Shown piece after piece: positions 9,761-19,196 of a DNA stretch of 64,000 nt; the first letter of the stretch is position 1, and every line of letters begins with the position of its first letter. The notes below the pieces were generated by a model. That model did no database searches. It worked only from the letters and a program-made list of their open reading frames with translations, and was not told where the DNA came from. This stretch comes from Methylaequor sp045563055. GTDB taxonomy: Bacteria; Pseudomonadota; Alphaproteobacteria; Methylaequorales; Methylaequoraceae. The stretch is taken from NCBI GenBank assembly GCA_045563055.1, contig JBJKUR010000016.1, forward strand, positions 1-64,000. The letters are read 5' to 3'. The translations under genes and the position numbers were made by a program.

Positions 9761-10915
9761 TTGGAAAATAAATTAAATAAACTTCCTCTGGAAGATATTG
9801 TAGTGTTGGACCTAACCAATGTTCTATCAGGACCCTTTGCTACGTTGATTTTATCGGAACTTGGTGCAAAAATCATAAAGGTTGAAAAACCAAATGGCGA
9901 CGATTCAAGAAATTTCGGACCATTTATTGATAACAAGTCAGGTTATTTTATTTCACTAAACAGAGGAAAGAAAAGTATAGTTTTAAATTTAAAAAAAAAA
10001 AAGGATAAAAATGTTTTTGAAAAGCTTCTTGAGAAATCTGATGTGTTAATTGATAACTTCAAGCCAGGAGTGTTAGAGAAAATGGGTTATAATTGGAAAT
10101 ACCTATCAAAAAAGTATCCAAAACTTGTTCATTCAAAAATTAGTGGATTTGGAGAAACTGGCCCCCTAAAAAATAACCCAGCTTATGATATTATTGTACA
10201 AGCAATGAGTGGATTAATGAGTATTACTGGTAATGAAAAAAATAACTTTGTTAGAGTGGGGACATCCATAGGTGATATAGCTGCTAGTTTATTTGCTGTA
10301 ATTGGAATTTTAAGTCAGCTAATTAAAAGGAATATAACCAATAAAGGGTCTAAATTAGATCTAAGTATGTTAGATTGTCAAGTTGCCATACTTGAAAATG
10401 CCATTGCTAGATACACGATTGAAAAAAAAATACCAGAACCATTAGGAACAGACCATCCATCAATTAGTCCTTTTGGAAGTTTTAAAACAAAGGATGGGGA
10501 AATTATAATTGCAATCGGAAACGACAGGCTTTTTGATGTTTTTTGCAAAATAATTGGAGATAACAGTTTGTATAAAATTTATAATACGAATAAAAAAAGA
10601 AATTCAAATATTCAGGAATTTAAAAGAAAAGTCGAAATCTTTTTGAAATTAAAGAATACTAAATATTGGCTTAGAAAGTTTGCTCAAAATAAAATTCCTT
10701 GTGCAAATATTAACTCAATAGGGGAAATGATTTCAAATGAACAGATAAACCATAGAAAGATGGTTTTAGAATATCCATTAAATTCATCAAAGAAATTTAA
10801 AGTTGCTGGAACAGCATTTAATTTTAATTTTACAAAAAAAAATAAAGCAGTTAAAAAAGCTCCTGATTTAGATGAAAATCGAAATGAAATATTAAAACTT
10901 TTTGGAATAGATTAA
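9761..10915 (+). CDS. Family III (CaiB/BaiF) CoA-transferase
   Basis: A 384-residue formyl-CoA-transferase-like protein. Seen are the N-terminal GPFATLILSELGAKIIKVEKP, the SxNRGKKS segment and DLSMLDCQVAILEN, where the catalytic Asp is expected (LDLSMLD). These enzymes move CoA between carboxylic acids such as oxalate/formate, succinate/itaconate or carnitine derivatives; the substrate here is unknown. The start is a TTG because no ATG occurs upstream of conserved sequence, and no strong ribosome binding site is visible. The 3' end comes within 3 bp of the convergent rhomboid gene. Confidence 0.88.
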   Translation: MENKLNKLPLEDIVVLDLTNVLSGPFATLILSELGAKIIKVEKPNGDDSRNFGPFIDNKSGYFISLNRGKKSIVLNLKKKKDKNVFEKLLEKSDVLIDNFKPGVLEKMGYNWKYLSKKYPKLVHSKISGFGETGPLKNNPAYDIIVQAMSGLMSITGNEKNNFVRVGTSIGDIAASLFAVIGILSQLIKRNITNKGSKLDLSMLDCQVAILENAIARYTIEKKIPEPLGTDHPSISPFGSFKTKDGEIIIAIGNDRLFDVFCKIIGDNSLYKIYNTNKKRNSNIQEFKRKVEIFLKLKNTKYWLRKFAQNKIPCANINSIGEMISNEQINHRKMVLEYPLNSSKKFKVAGTAFNFNFTKKNKAVKKAPDLDENRNEILKLFGID

Positions 10916-10917
10916 TT

Positions 10918-11610
10918 TCACGGATCTTCATTTTTAAAAAAAATAGATTTTCCTTTCTTAATACTTCTCATCTTTCTTTTTTTAATTGTAAGGAATGTGT
11001 AAAAAAAACCAAAAATAAATCCACCTATATGAGCTATCCATGCAATATTAGAGTTATGTTCACCTAAATTTATAAATTGATAGATAAACCAGAATAACAA
11101 TAGAATAAACGCAGGAACTCTTAGTGTAAAAAAAATAATAAATGGAAATAATACTAAAACCTTTGATTTAGGGAATAGATATAAATAAGAGCCAAGAACG
11201 CCAGCGATAGCTCCCGAGGCACCTATTAATGGTGTTGTTGAGCTGATGTCTAAAATAGAATGTGAGATCGTGGCAAAGACGCCAGATAATAAATAAAAAA
11301 AAAAGAAACGTTTGGTTCCCATTACATCTTCTACATTATCTGCAAATATCCAGAGGTAGAGCATATTTCCTAAAAAATGCATCCATCCACCATGCATAAA
11401 CAGTGATGTTAGTAAGGTCAATGATGGATAAAATGAGGTGATATTAGAATTTAAAAACAAACTGGCTGGCTTAAAACCAAAATAGTAATTATAAAAATCA
11501 AAATTTTTCGATGAGATTTGTATTATGAAAATAATTGTACATAAGAGTAGAATAAACAATCTAGCATAAGATTTATTTTTAGTTGGGTTATCGTCTTTAA
11601 TTGGGATCAT
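10918..11610 (-). CDS. Rhomboid family intramembrane serine protease
   Basis: The 230-residue polytopic protein has about six hydrophobic helices. It shows the catalytic serine motif GASGAIAG, the paired histidine in AHIGGFIFG and the L1-loop region HGGWMHFLGNMLYLWIF. It cleaves transmembrane substrates inside the cytoplasmic membrane. Its start lies 14 bp inside the upstream phosphoesterase gene, making it the third gene of a helicase-phosphoesterase-rhomboid run. Whether it has a role in DNA repair or is only a passenger cannot be told. Confidence 0.9.
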   Translation of the reverse strand: MIPIKDDNPTKNKSYARLFILLLCTIIFIIQISSKNFDFYNYYFGFKPASLFLNSNITSFYPSLTLLTSLFMHGGWMHFLGNMLYLWIFADNVEDVMGTKRFFFFYLLSGVFATISHSILDISSTTPLIGASGAIAGVLGSYLYLFPKSKVLVLFPFIIFFTLRVPAFILLLFWFIYQFINLGEHNSNIAWIAHIGGFIFGFFYTFLTIKKRKMRSIKKGKSIFFKNEDP

Positions 11611-12280
11611 AATTGATATTTTTTTGAATCATTTTGTTTTTCCCTAGTATAATAATATTAGCATTATCATTTATTATTTTTTTAAAGACATTATTTCTAA
11701 TGTCTAACCCTCCTGTGTAAGTTCCAAAAGATGGAAGAATACAAAAATTTTTAGTTAAAACAAAACATTTATAAAAATAACTAGAGTTGTTTATTTTAAA
11801 TAAAAATTTAGGATGGAAATGACCAGTAAATTCAAATTCATACTTTTGGAAAATATTAGTTCTTATATGTTTATAAATAATTTTTTCCTCCTTCAAAATA
11901 TCTAGAAAAATTCCCCCAACCTTGTTTTTTCCAATTATATTTTGGTCATGATTTCCGTTTATCCAAATGAACTGGACTTTACTCGTTATTTTCTTAATTT
12001 CTGATATATCAGATTTATTCATATTCAATATTGAAAATTTATCGTGAAAACTATCTCCTAAAGAAATAATTCTAAGGGGAGAATAATATTCTATTTTTTT
12101 TTTTAATTTATTAATAGTTTCTATGACTTCATAAGGAGGTAGGTAATTTCCTTTTTTATTCATTGAAGTACCTTTTCCTAAATGAATATCTGATATGATA
12201 ATTGTTTTGGTTTGTTCTATAAAAAGAAGACCTGATTGATCAAATACTAGATCAAAATTTAATATTCTTTTTTTAATCAT
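11597..12280 (-). CDS. pdeM: Ligase-associated metallophosphoesterase (PdeM-like)
   Basis: A 227-residue calcineurin-like phosphoesterase with the metal-binding blocks SDIHLGKG, LGDSFHD, WINGNHDQN and TGHFHPK. In the bacterial ligase-associated repair cluster this component is an endonuclease/phosphodiesterase acting with a Lhr-like helicase, an MBL exonuclease and an ATP-dependent ligase; all four are present here. It overlaps the helicase stop by 4 bp (ATGA), which indicates tight coupling. The symbol follows that context and not an independent test. Confidence 0.85.
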   Translation of the reverse strand: MIKKRILNFDLVFDQSGLLFIEQTKTIIISDIHLGKGTSMNKKGNYLPPYEVIETINKLKKKIEYYSPLRIISLGDSFHDKFSILNMNKSDISEIKKITSKVQFIWINGNHDQNIIGKNKVGGIFLDILKEEKIIYKHIRTNIFQKYEFEFTGHFHPKFLFKINNSSYFYKCFVLTKNFCILPSFGTYTGGLDIRNNVFKKIINDNANIIILGKNKMIQKNINYDPN

Positions 12281-14595
12281 AATGGTTCCGTAGCTTTAAT
12301 TTTTTCTTTTTCCATAAGTAAAGAATGAGAAAATTCTGAGTATTTGGTGAGTTCATTAAAATTGAATTTCAGGTTTTTAAATTTATAAATTTGACTTGAA
12401 TGCAAAAAGTGTTTTTCAATTTCTTCTTCTGTTATTTTTAAAATAATATGATTTGGTTCATACTTTTTTAAGGTTTCGAAAATAATGTCACAGTTTATAA
12501 AATTATTTGTTTTCTTAGTGTAAATATCATTCTGTTTAACTAAGCCACTTATAATTGCAATTTCTTTAAAAATTCTTTTTGCAACTGTTGTATCGAGGGA
12601 TTTTAATGAATTTAAATCAAATTTAAAAAAATCAGTTAAATCATTCTTTTTTAAGTTGGTTTTCAAATTAAAATAAACCCCAAATGAATAATCATTTAGT
12701 AGATAATTTATAACAAATATTTGTTTTTTTCTTAAAAATTGAATCAGTAAATTTGATAATGTCTGATTAGTTTCTCGACCTAAAAATGTATGAAAAAAAA
12801 TATACTCCCCCTTATAGTGAGGGAATTTTTCAATAAGAATTTCTTTTTTAGTTGGAATACCAGAAGTTTTTTTTTGTTTATCTATGAACGATTTGATTTG
12901 AAGAGGAACTTCTTTTAAATTATCCTCTTCTAAAATATTTAGTATTTCTTGAGAAAGATTTGACTTTAATGGAATTGATCCACCCCAATAGACTGGAACT
13001 TTGTTAGCTCTTCCTTTCTTCATTTTAACTATTATTTCTTCACTTAGAACTTTTACACAAATAAGACTCATTCCAGCAAAATTAAATGAATCATTAACTT
13101 TTATTAGGTTTATAAATGAATCCTCAACAGTACCTAATAAATTTCCCATTGTTGATTTAATTTTGATATAACTTGAATTTATAATGGTTCCCGCATTCAT
13201 TAGAACATTTCTTCTATTAATTTCATCTTTTATAATAAAGTTTCCATTTGAAAGTTTTTTTAGTTTTTTTATTTCATTGTAGTTTTGAAGGGCATAGCCG
13301 CCATTATGAACAAATGAAATCATTTTATAAAACTCACTTTTAGTTAAATGTGAATACGAATAAGAAGTTTTAATGTCATGATAAGTTTTTTCAGGATCAA
13401 GTTGAGAATTGCAAGATAATAGAAGTAAATGTTGACACAAAACATCTTTTGATCCGTTTTTTTCATTCAATTTATCAAATTTTTTAAGAGCAACTAATCT
13501 CTTTAATGCCAAGCATTCTAAATATTCAAACTTATTTGTTGGAACTAGTAATGCTTCAGAAGTGGAATAAAAGTTATGGTTAGATCTTCCTGATCTTTGT
13601 ACTATTTTATTTACACTTTTTGGGGCACCAATATTGATGACTTTATCAATGTCTTTCCAGTCTATACCCATTTCTAAAGATGATGTACTAACTAAAGAGC
13701 TTATCTTTCCAACTTTTATTTTTTCTTCAGTATCCAACCTAACCTTTTTAGATAATGAACCATGATAAACACCAATTTTAAATTCAGGAAACTTCATGAA
13801 AAAATTATTGAATAAAATCTCCGATTGTGCGCGTGTATTTACAAATATTATTGTCTTTTTCCCTTTAATTATTTTGTAAATATCATCTAATGCAAAATTC
13901 ACAGAATGTCCATAATTTGGAATATTTGGCGAATTTAATATATTTAATTTAATTCTTTTGGAGTGATTATTTTTTATAATTTTCACAACTTTATTAAAAG
14001 ATATCCAATTGGAAAGATAACTATAGTTATCTATAGTAGTTGAAGCTGCAATAATTTTTATAGATTTATTTAAGGAAATTATATGTGAAATTATAAGAGA
14101 AAGCTGGTCGCCTCTTTTAGTGTTTATCATCTCGTTTAGTTCATCTATTGCAAGATAGGAAATATTTTTAAAAAAATTATTTATTTCTTTATTTGATATC
14201 ATTAACGCCAGTGATTCTGGAGTGGTTAATAAAATATTTTTAGGTTCTTTAATTTGTTTTTTCTTTAATAAATATGATTCATCTCCAGTTCTTTTTCCAA
14301 TTTTTATATCTATGCTTAAATCTTTAATAATAAAACTTAGGTTCTCATATAAATCATTTATTATTGATTTTAGTGGAGATACATATACAAACATTTCCTT
14401 TTTATTTTTTAATGCATTTATTATAATTGGAAGAAACATAGTGAATGTTTTCCCCGTACCAGTATCTGATGATATAATAAATCTTTTTAGATCTAGTTGG
14501 GAATAATCCAAAAATTCAATCTGATATTTAAATAGTTTCCAATTTTTTCTTTTTAAAAAATCATTAAACTTGTCTGGTATTTTCATTTGCTTCAT
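12277..14595 (-). CDS. Ligase-associated DEXH-box DNA helicase (Lhr-like)
   Basis: A 772-residue superfamily 2 helicase. It has Walker A SDTGTGKTFT, a motif II region LAIDELNEMINTKRGDQ, motif III-like STTIDN, motif IV/V SLVSTSSLEMGID and motif VI QRSGRSNH. The family normally reads DEWH or DEVH at motif II; here it is DELN, losing the histidine that couples hydrolysis to unwinding in many SF2 enzymes. It starts 30 bp from the divergent exonuclease gene and heads the pdeM-rhomboid operon. The role is DNA repair together with the ligase partners. Family assignment is firm; activity with the altered motif is an open point. Confidence 0.88.
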   Translation of the reverse strand: MKQMKIPDKFNDFLKRKNWKLFKYQIEFLDYSQLDLKRFIISSDTGTGKTFTMFLPIIINALKNKKEMFVYVSPLKSIINDLYENLSFIIKDLSIDIKIGKRTGDESYLLKKKQIKEPKNILLTTPESLALMISNKEINNFFKNISYLAIDELNEMINTKRGDQLSLIISHIISLNKSIKIIAASTTIDNYSYLSNWISFNKVVKIIKNNHSKRIKLNILNSPNIPNYGHSVNFALDDIYKIIKGKKTIIFVNTRAQSEILFNNFFMKFPEFKIGVYHGSLSKKVRLDTEEKIKVGKISSLVSTSSLEMGIDWKDIDKVINIGAPKSVNKIVQRSGRSNHNFYSTSEALLVPTNKFEYLECLALKRLVALKKFDKLNEKNGSKDVLCQHLLLLSCNSQLDPEKTYHDIKTSYSYSHLTKSEFYKMISFVHNGGYALQNYNEIKKLKKLSNGNFIIKDEINRRNVLMNAGTIINSSYIKIKSTMGNLLGTVEDSFINLIKVNDSFNFAGMSLICVKVLSEEIIVKMKKGRANKVPVYWGGSIPLKSNLSQEILNILEEDNLKEVPLQIKSFIDKQKKTSGIPTKKEILIEKFPHYKGEYIFFHTFLGRETNQTLSNLLIQFLRKKQIFVINYLLNDYSFGVYFNLKTNLKKNDLTDFFKFDLNSLKSLDTTVAKRIFKEIAIISGLVKQNDIYTKKTNNFINCDIIFETLKKYEPNHIILKITEEEIEKHFLHSSQIYKFKNLKFNFNELTKYSEFSHSLLMEKEKIKATEPL

Positions 14596-14625
14596 ATTAT
14601 TTAAATTTAATAAATATTATATGAT

Positions 14626-15636
14626 ATGCAAAAAACAAATATAAATTGGATTAGTAAAAAAAAAGAAGGATTATATTGTAATCCAGGTAAGTTCTATATT
14701 GATCCAATCCTACCAGTAGAAAAGGCACTGATAACTCATGCACACACAGATCATGCAAGGCCAAATAATAAGTTAGTGTTATCATCTAAAGAAACCCTTA
14801 ACCTAATGAAATTAAGATATGGAGATAATTATTGTTCTAGTTGCCAAATTTCAAATTTTAGTGAGTCAATTAACATTAATAATGTAAATATTAGAACTCT
14901 GCCAGCTGGTCATATATTAGGAAGTATTCAATTCCTTTTAGAATATAAAGGTTATAAATTACTCATTAGTGGTGACTACAAGAGAACAGACGACATCACT
15001 TGTCAAGCTTATGAACCATCAAAATGTGATACTTTTATAACCGAAGCAACTTTTGGTTTACCAATTTTCAATCATCCAGATGATAAAATTGAAATTAAAA
15101 AACTTATCAAATCACTAGAATTAAATGTTAACTCTACCCATTTGATCGGTGTTTATGCTTTAGGTAAATGTCAGAGATTAATTTCTCTTTTAAGAGCACA
15201 TGGTTATGATAAAACAATATTTTTACATGGAGCATTGATAAAAATTACTGAGTACTATTCTAATTTGGGGTTAAAAATTGGAGATGTCATGAATGTATCT
15301 AAAAAACAAACAGATGAATTATCTAATAGTCTTGTTCTTTGCCCTCCTTCTTCATTAAACGATAAATGGTCTCAAAAGTTCAAGAATGTAATAAAAGGAT
15401 ATGTTTCTGGGTGGATGAGAATAAGGCAAAGAATTAAACAAAAAAATATTGAGTTACCTTTGATAATATCTGATCACGCCGATTGGAATGAAATTTTAAG
15501 CACAGTCAATCAAGTTGAACCAAAAGAAGTATTAGTTACTCATGGACGTGAAGAGGCTTTGGTTGATTATTTAAATAACAATAAGTATAAAAGTAGTGCT
15601 TTAAACCTTATTGGTTTTGAAGATGAAAATGAATAA
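14626..15636 (+). CDS. Ligase-associated MBL-fold exonuclease
   Basis: A 336-residue metallo-beta-lactamase-fold nuclease of the SNM1/Pso2-like ligase-associated group. It shows THAHTDHARP (HxHxDH metal site), LPAGHILGSIQF, SGDYKRTDD and a late SDHADW and THG. These enzymes trim DNA ends before sealing. It is the first gene of the rightward half of the module, and the ligase start overlaps its end. The intergenic gap to the divergent helicase is only 30 bp, so both promoters must overlap. Confidence 0.92.
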   Translation: MQKTNINWISKKKEGLYCNPGKFYIDPILPVEKALITHAHTDHARPNNKLVLSSKETLNLMKLRYGDNYCSSCQISNFSESININNVNIRTLPAGHILGSIQFLLEYKGYKLLISGDYKRTDDITCQAYEPSKCDTFITEATFGLPIFNHPDDKIEIKKLIKSLELNVNSTHLIGVYALGKCQRLISLLRAHGYDKTIFLHGALIKITEYYSNLGLKIGDVMNVSKKQTDELSNSLVLCPPSSLNDKWSQKFKNVIKGYVSGWMRIRQRIKQKNIELPLIISDHADWNEILSTVNQVEPKEVLVTHGREEALVDYLNNNKYKSSALNLIGFEDENE

Positions 15637-17203
15637 CTTTTCAATTCTACTTTTTGATCTTTTGTTATGCTCATCTAAGAAGAAGAAAGTTGATCTTTTA
15701 AAAGATTTTTTTGCTTCTTCTAGCATTGATGATAGAGGTTGGGCATTTTCTATTTTATCTAATAGATTTGAAAAAAAAATTATCAATTCAAAAGATTTAA
15801 AAGAATTAGTAACAAAAAAAACTAGTAAGAGTTTATTTGATTATTCGTATGACTACGTTGGTGACCTTGCAGAAACAATTTCTTTGTTATGGAATTCTAA
15901 AAAAGAATATGATCAAGTAATTTCATTGTCTAGATTTATGGAATTATTGAGAAGTAACAATAATAAAAAAAAACTATTAGATGAAATAGAATTAATTTTA
16001 GACAAATCAAATGAAAATCAAAGATATACTATTTTAAAAATTCTGACTGGCGGATTGAGATTAGGGGTGTCAAATGGACTATTAAAAGAGTCGTTAATTA
16101 AGTATGGGAAACGAACACTTTATGAGATTGATGAATTTTGGTACGGATTTCAGTTGCCTTTTACGGATCTATTTAATTGGTTGGATGGTAATGATCTCCC
16201 CGTATATGTTGATAGAAAACAACTTTTTAATTCTTTTATGTTAGCTAATGAATTTAACATAAATAAATTTAATAGTGTTAGTCCAATAAATTACCTTGCT
16301 GAGTACAAGTGGGATGGAATTAGAGCGCAAATTATTTTTTCAAATAATGGAAAAATCTATTCAAGAAGTGGTGATGATGTAACTAAATCTTTTCCTGATA
16401 TTAATACTTTCGATAATAATTACTATGTTATTGACGGTGAGTTAGTTATTAAGAAGGGTGGTAAAATACTTTCTTTTAATTATCTACAGAAAAGAATTGG
16501 AAGAAAAAAACCTTCACAAAAAATTACTAATGAATACCCGATTCACTTTATCGCATATGATATACTTTTTTTTAAAGATCTTGACTGTAGAAACCTTCCA
16601 TTATTTGAACGTAAAAAATATCTAAAAACTTTCCTTGATGAAAAAAACACTAATAAATTATCAATGTCTCCCGATGTTAAATTTAAAGATTGGAAGGATT
16701 TAAAATTAATTAAAGAAAGCTCTCTTAATAATCATATTGAGGGTGTTGTTATTAAAGATAAAAATAGTATTTATAAAAAAGGTAGGGTTGTTGATGGTTG
16801 GTATAAATGGAAAAGAAAACCATATTCATTTGATTTTATTATTATGTATGCACAGAGGGGCCATGGAAAAAGGTCTTCTTTTTATTCAGACTTTACATTT
16901 GGTTGTTGGACTAATGATAATTTTCAAGAATTAATTCCAATTGGTAAAGCTTACTCTGGTTATACAAATGATGATTTAAAAAAACTAGATCTTTGGGTTA
17001 GGAATAATACTTTGCAACGGTATGGCCCTGTAAGATCAGTTAAACCTGGTCTTGTTGTCGAAATTTCGTTTGATAATATTAACTTATCAAGCAGACATAA
17101 ATCTGGATTAGCACTTCGATTTCCAAGATTTTCTAGAATTAGATGGGATAAGCCAATTTCTGAAGTATCCGAGTTAAAATACATAAAAGATTTAATTAAT
17201 TAG
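15623..17203 (+). CDS. ATP-dependent DNA ligase (ligase-associated repair cluster)
   Basis: An ATP-dependent DNA ligase of about 526 residues, distinct from the NAD-dependent replicative LigA. The adenylation motif EYKWDGIRAQ holds the nucleophilic Lys. Also present are YVIDGELVI, IEGVVIKDKNS and WYKWKRKP, with an N-terminal helical domain (DRGWAFSILSNRF) and an OB fold at the end. Possible starts are ATG 15623 or ATG 15629, both inside the exonuclease gene; TTG 15611 is less likely. Close relatives act in cross-link or damage response. The next gene, umuD, has its own LexA-controlled promoter. Confidence 0.92.
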   Translation: MKMNNFSILLFDLLLCSSKKKKVDLLKDFFASSSIDDRGWAFSILSNRFEKKIINSKDLKELVTKKTSKSLFDYSYDYVGDLAETISLLWNSKKEYDQVISLSRFMELLRSNNNKKKLLDEIELILDKSNENQRYTILKILTGGLRLGVSNGLLKESLIKYGKRTLYEIDEFWYGFQLPFTDLFNWLDGNDLPVYVDRKQLFNSFMLANEFNINKFNSVSPINYLAEYKWDGIRAQIIFSNNGKIYSRSGDDVTKSFPDINTFDNNYYVIDGELVIKKGGKILSFNYLQKRIGRKKPSQKITNEYPIHFIAYDILFFKDLDCRNLPLFERKKYLKTFLDEKNTNKLSMSPDVKFKDWKDLKLIKESSLNNHIEGVVIKDKNSIYKKGRVVDGWYKWKRKPYSFDFIIMYAQRGHGKRSSFYSDFTFGCWTNDNFQELIPIGKAYSGYTNDDLKKLDLWVRNNTLQRYGPVRSVKPGLVVEISFDNINLSSRHKSGLALRFPRFSRIRWDKPISEVSELKYIKDLIN

Positions 17204-17204
17204 C

Positions 17205-17232
17205 TTGAAAGTTCTACTTTTGTTCTTATAAT
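17205..17232 (+). promoter_or_regulatory. umuDC promoter with LexA (SOS) box in the spacer
   Basis: A near-consensus -35 TTGAAA (17205-17210) and perfect -10 TATAAT (17227-17232) are separated by 16 bp. The spacer holds GTTC-TACTTTT-GTTC (17211-17225), an exact match to the alphaproteobacterial LexA operator GTTC-N7-GTTC. Bound LexA would cover the promoter and block polymerase. The transcript should start at about 17238-17239. Confidence 0.88.
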
Positions 17233-17237
17233 GAAAT

Positions 17238-17645
17238 ATGAGGAAAAATTTAGTGAATAGCAAAATAAAGTTAATTAATGCTGCTGCAGGATTTCCATCA
17301 CCTGCTGAGAACTATATCGATGAAAAATTAGATTTAAATGGATATCTGATTAAGAACAAGGAATCTTCTTTTTTTGTAAGAGTATCTGGAGACTCTATGA
17401 TTAATGTAGGCATATTTAATGATGATATACTAATTGTAGATAAATCTTTATCTCCTGGAAGTCAATCTATAGTGGTCGCATCGATAGATGGAGAGTTAAT
17501 TATAAAAAGATTAGTTCAAGATAGATTTAATAAAAATTATTACTTAAAATCTGAAAACAATAATTACCCAAATATAAAATTGAACTCTAATACCGATACA
17601 ATTATATGGGGAGTAGTTACATACGTTATACATAGCCTAAAGTAA
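17238..17645 (+). CDS. umuD: UmuD-like S24 autoprotease, translesion polymerase accessory subunit
   Basis: A 135-residue protein without a DNA-binding domain. It shows a cleavage region AAGFPSPAENY, the nucleophile SGDSM and the general-base lysine in ELIIKRL. Like UmuD it should cleave itself on RecA filaments and activate UmuC, which follows 4 bp downstream. The ATG at 17238 coincides with the predicted transcription start, so it would be leaderless. GTG 17253 is a good alternative because it is preceded by GAGGA about 8 bases upstream. SOS control is strongly supported by the operator. Confidence 0.93.
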   Translation: MRKNLVNSKIKLINAAAGFPSPAENYIDEKLDLNGYLIKNKESSFFVRVSGDSMINVGIFNDDILIVDKSLSPGSQSIVVASIDGELIIKRLVQDRFNKNYYLKSENNNYPNIKLNSNTDTIIWGVVTYVIHSLK

Positions 17646-17649
17646 TTTT

Positions 17650-18975
17650 ATGATAGGTTTGCTAGATTGTAATAATTTTTATGTTTCCTGTGAAAGGTTG
17701 TTTAACCCAAAATTAATTGGAAAACCAGTAGTAGTACTTTCAAATAATGATGGGTGTATTATTGCTCGATCTAATGAGGCAAAAAGTTTTGGAATTAAAA
17801 TGGGAGAACCTCTATTTAAAGCTAGAAGAATCCTAGAAAAAAATAAAGTTATTATTTTATCATCGAATTATTCTATTTATGGAGATATCTCAAACAGGAT
17901 TATGAATATTCTAAAAAAAGACTTCCCTGAGGTTGAAGTTTATTCAATAGATGAAGCATTTTTTAGTTTACATAAAATAAATAATAGAGAAAAAAAATGT
18001 GCAGATTTAGTAAATAAAATAAGGAGATGGATAGGAATACCAGTTAGTATAGGAATAGGAAAAACCAAAACACTTGCTAAAATAAATAACAGAACAATTA
18101 AAAAATATAATAAATATAATAAATTAATTTTTAATCACAGAAATGTTTTAGAATTAAAAAAAAAATCTGATTTAGAGTACGTATTAGAAAAAACAAATAT
18201 AGAAGATGTGTGGGGAGTAGGACGTAGACTGTCTATTTTCTTAAGGCAATATGGCATTAATAGTGCTCACGACCTAAGAGATGCAGATGACAATTTTATT
18301 AGAAAAAAAAAGGGTGTTGTATTACAAAGAACAATACTAGAACTTAGAGGTATAAAGTGTAATTATATTGAAAAAGAAAAATCTATTAAAAAATCAATAT
18401 GTGTATCAAGATCGTTTGGAATAAAACTTAGACATTATAGCAATATTAGACGTGCTCTAATTGTTTATGTTGAAAAAGCTACATCAAAGTTGAGGATGTA
18501 TAATCTATTCTGCAAAACAATAACTGTTTTTTTGAAAACATCTAAATACGAAAAGAAAATATATTCGAATAGTAAAACATATAATTTAATAGAACCAACT
18601 ATTGACCTAAGGATAATTTGGAAAATTTCCGATCAATTACTAAAAGATATTTTTAAAGATTCATTTTTGTACTCTAAGGTTGGAATTATATTGTCAGACT
18701 TTTATAATGAAGAATTTATTCAAAAATCATTAATTGACGATGAGTGTGAAAATAAAATACTTAAGAAAAATCAACTTAAAATTATGAAGTTGATTGAAAA
18801 TATTAACAATAGGTACGGATACGGAAAAATAAAGCTTTCTTCAGATTGTAATGAAGACTTTTTCTCTAATAAGAAACAAAAAAATGAAAATTTAACATGG
18901 CAGATGAAATCAGAATATCGTTCGCCTTGCTATACAACAAGATGGTATGATATACCAAAGGTTAAAGGAAATTAA
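17650..18975 (+). CDS. umuC: UmuC-like Y-family translesion DNA polymerase
   Basis: The 441-residue polymerase begins LLDCNNFYVSCERLFNP and has the catalytic YSIDEAFF and IGIGKTKTLAKI, followed by helix-hairpin-helix DVWGVGRRLS. A little-finger and C-terminal region with the UmuC-specific DUF4113-like end (YRSPCYTTRWYDIPKVKGN) completes it. It copies past damaged bases with activated UmuD. It forms an operon with umuD and a small third gene whose start overlaps its stop by one base. Full length, no sign of decay. Confidence 0.95.
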   Translation: MIGLLDCNNFYVSCERLFNPKLIGKPVVVLSNNDGCIIARSNEAKSFGIKMGEPLFKARRILEKNKVIILSSNYSIYGDISNRIMNILKKDFPEVEVYSIDEAFFSLHKINNREKKCADLVNKIRRWIGIPVSIGIGKTKTLAKINNRTIKKYNKYNKLIFNHRNVLELKKKSDLEYVLEKTNIEDVWGVGRRLSIFLRQYGINSAHDLRDADDNFIRKKKGVVLQRTILELRGIKCNYIEKEKSIKKSICVSRSFGIKLRHYSNIRRALIVYVEKATSKLRMYNLFCKTITVFLKTSKYEKKIYSNSKTYNLIEPTIDLRIIWKISDQLLKDIFKDSFLYSKVGIILSDFYNEEFIQKSLIDDECENKILKKNQLKIMKLIENINNRYGYGKIKLSSDCNEDFFSNKKQKNENLTWQMKSEYRSPCYTTRWYDIPKVKGN

Positions 18976-19196
18976 TGAACGAAAAAGAACAAAAGAAAAT
19001 AGCCTCAGCAATAGTATTAAAAGCAAGAGAGGAGTGCAGGTTAAAAGAAATAAACCCGTACATAGCAATAGGAGCATTTATTGATGAAACAATAAGAGAG
19101 CTTTCATTAACTAATTCAGATGAGAAGATAGCCAGTTTTTTGAAAAGTATTGCAGGAAAAGTAAAGCTTGGGTTATATCGTAAAAAATCAGACTGA
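18975..19196 (+). CDS. Small unknown protein coupled to umuDC
   Basis: A 73-residue, mostly helical, soluble, charged protein (NEKEQKKIASAIVLKAREE at the start, GKVKLGLYRKKSD at the end). I do not recognise the family. Its ATG overlaps the umuC stop (TAATG), so it should be translated from the LexA-controlled transcript. That makes an SOS-related role plausible but unproven. Its 3' end overlaps the convergent gene by 9 bp. Confidence 0.7.
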   Translation: MNEKEQKKIASAIVLKAREECRLKEINPYIAIGAFIDETIRELSLTNSDEKIASFLKSIAGKVKLGLYRKKSD

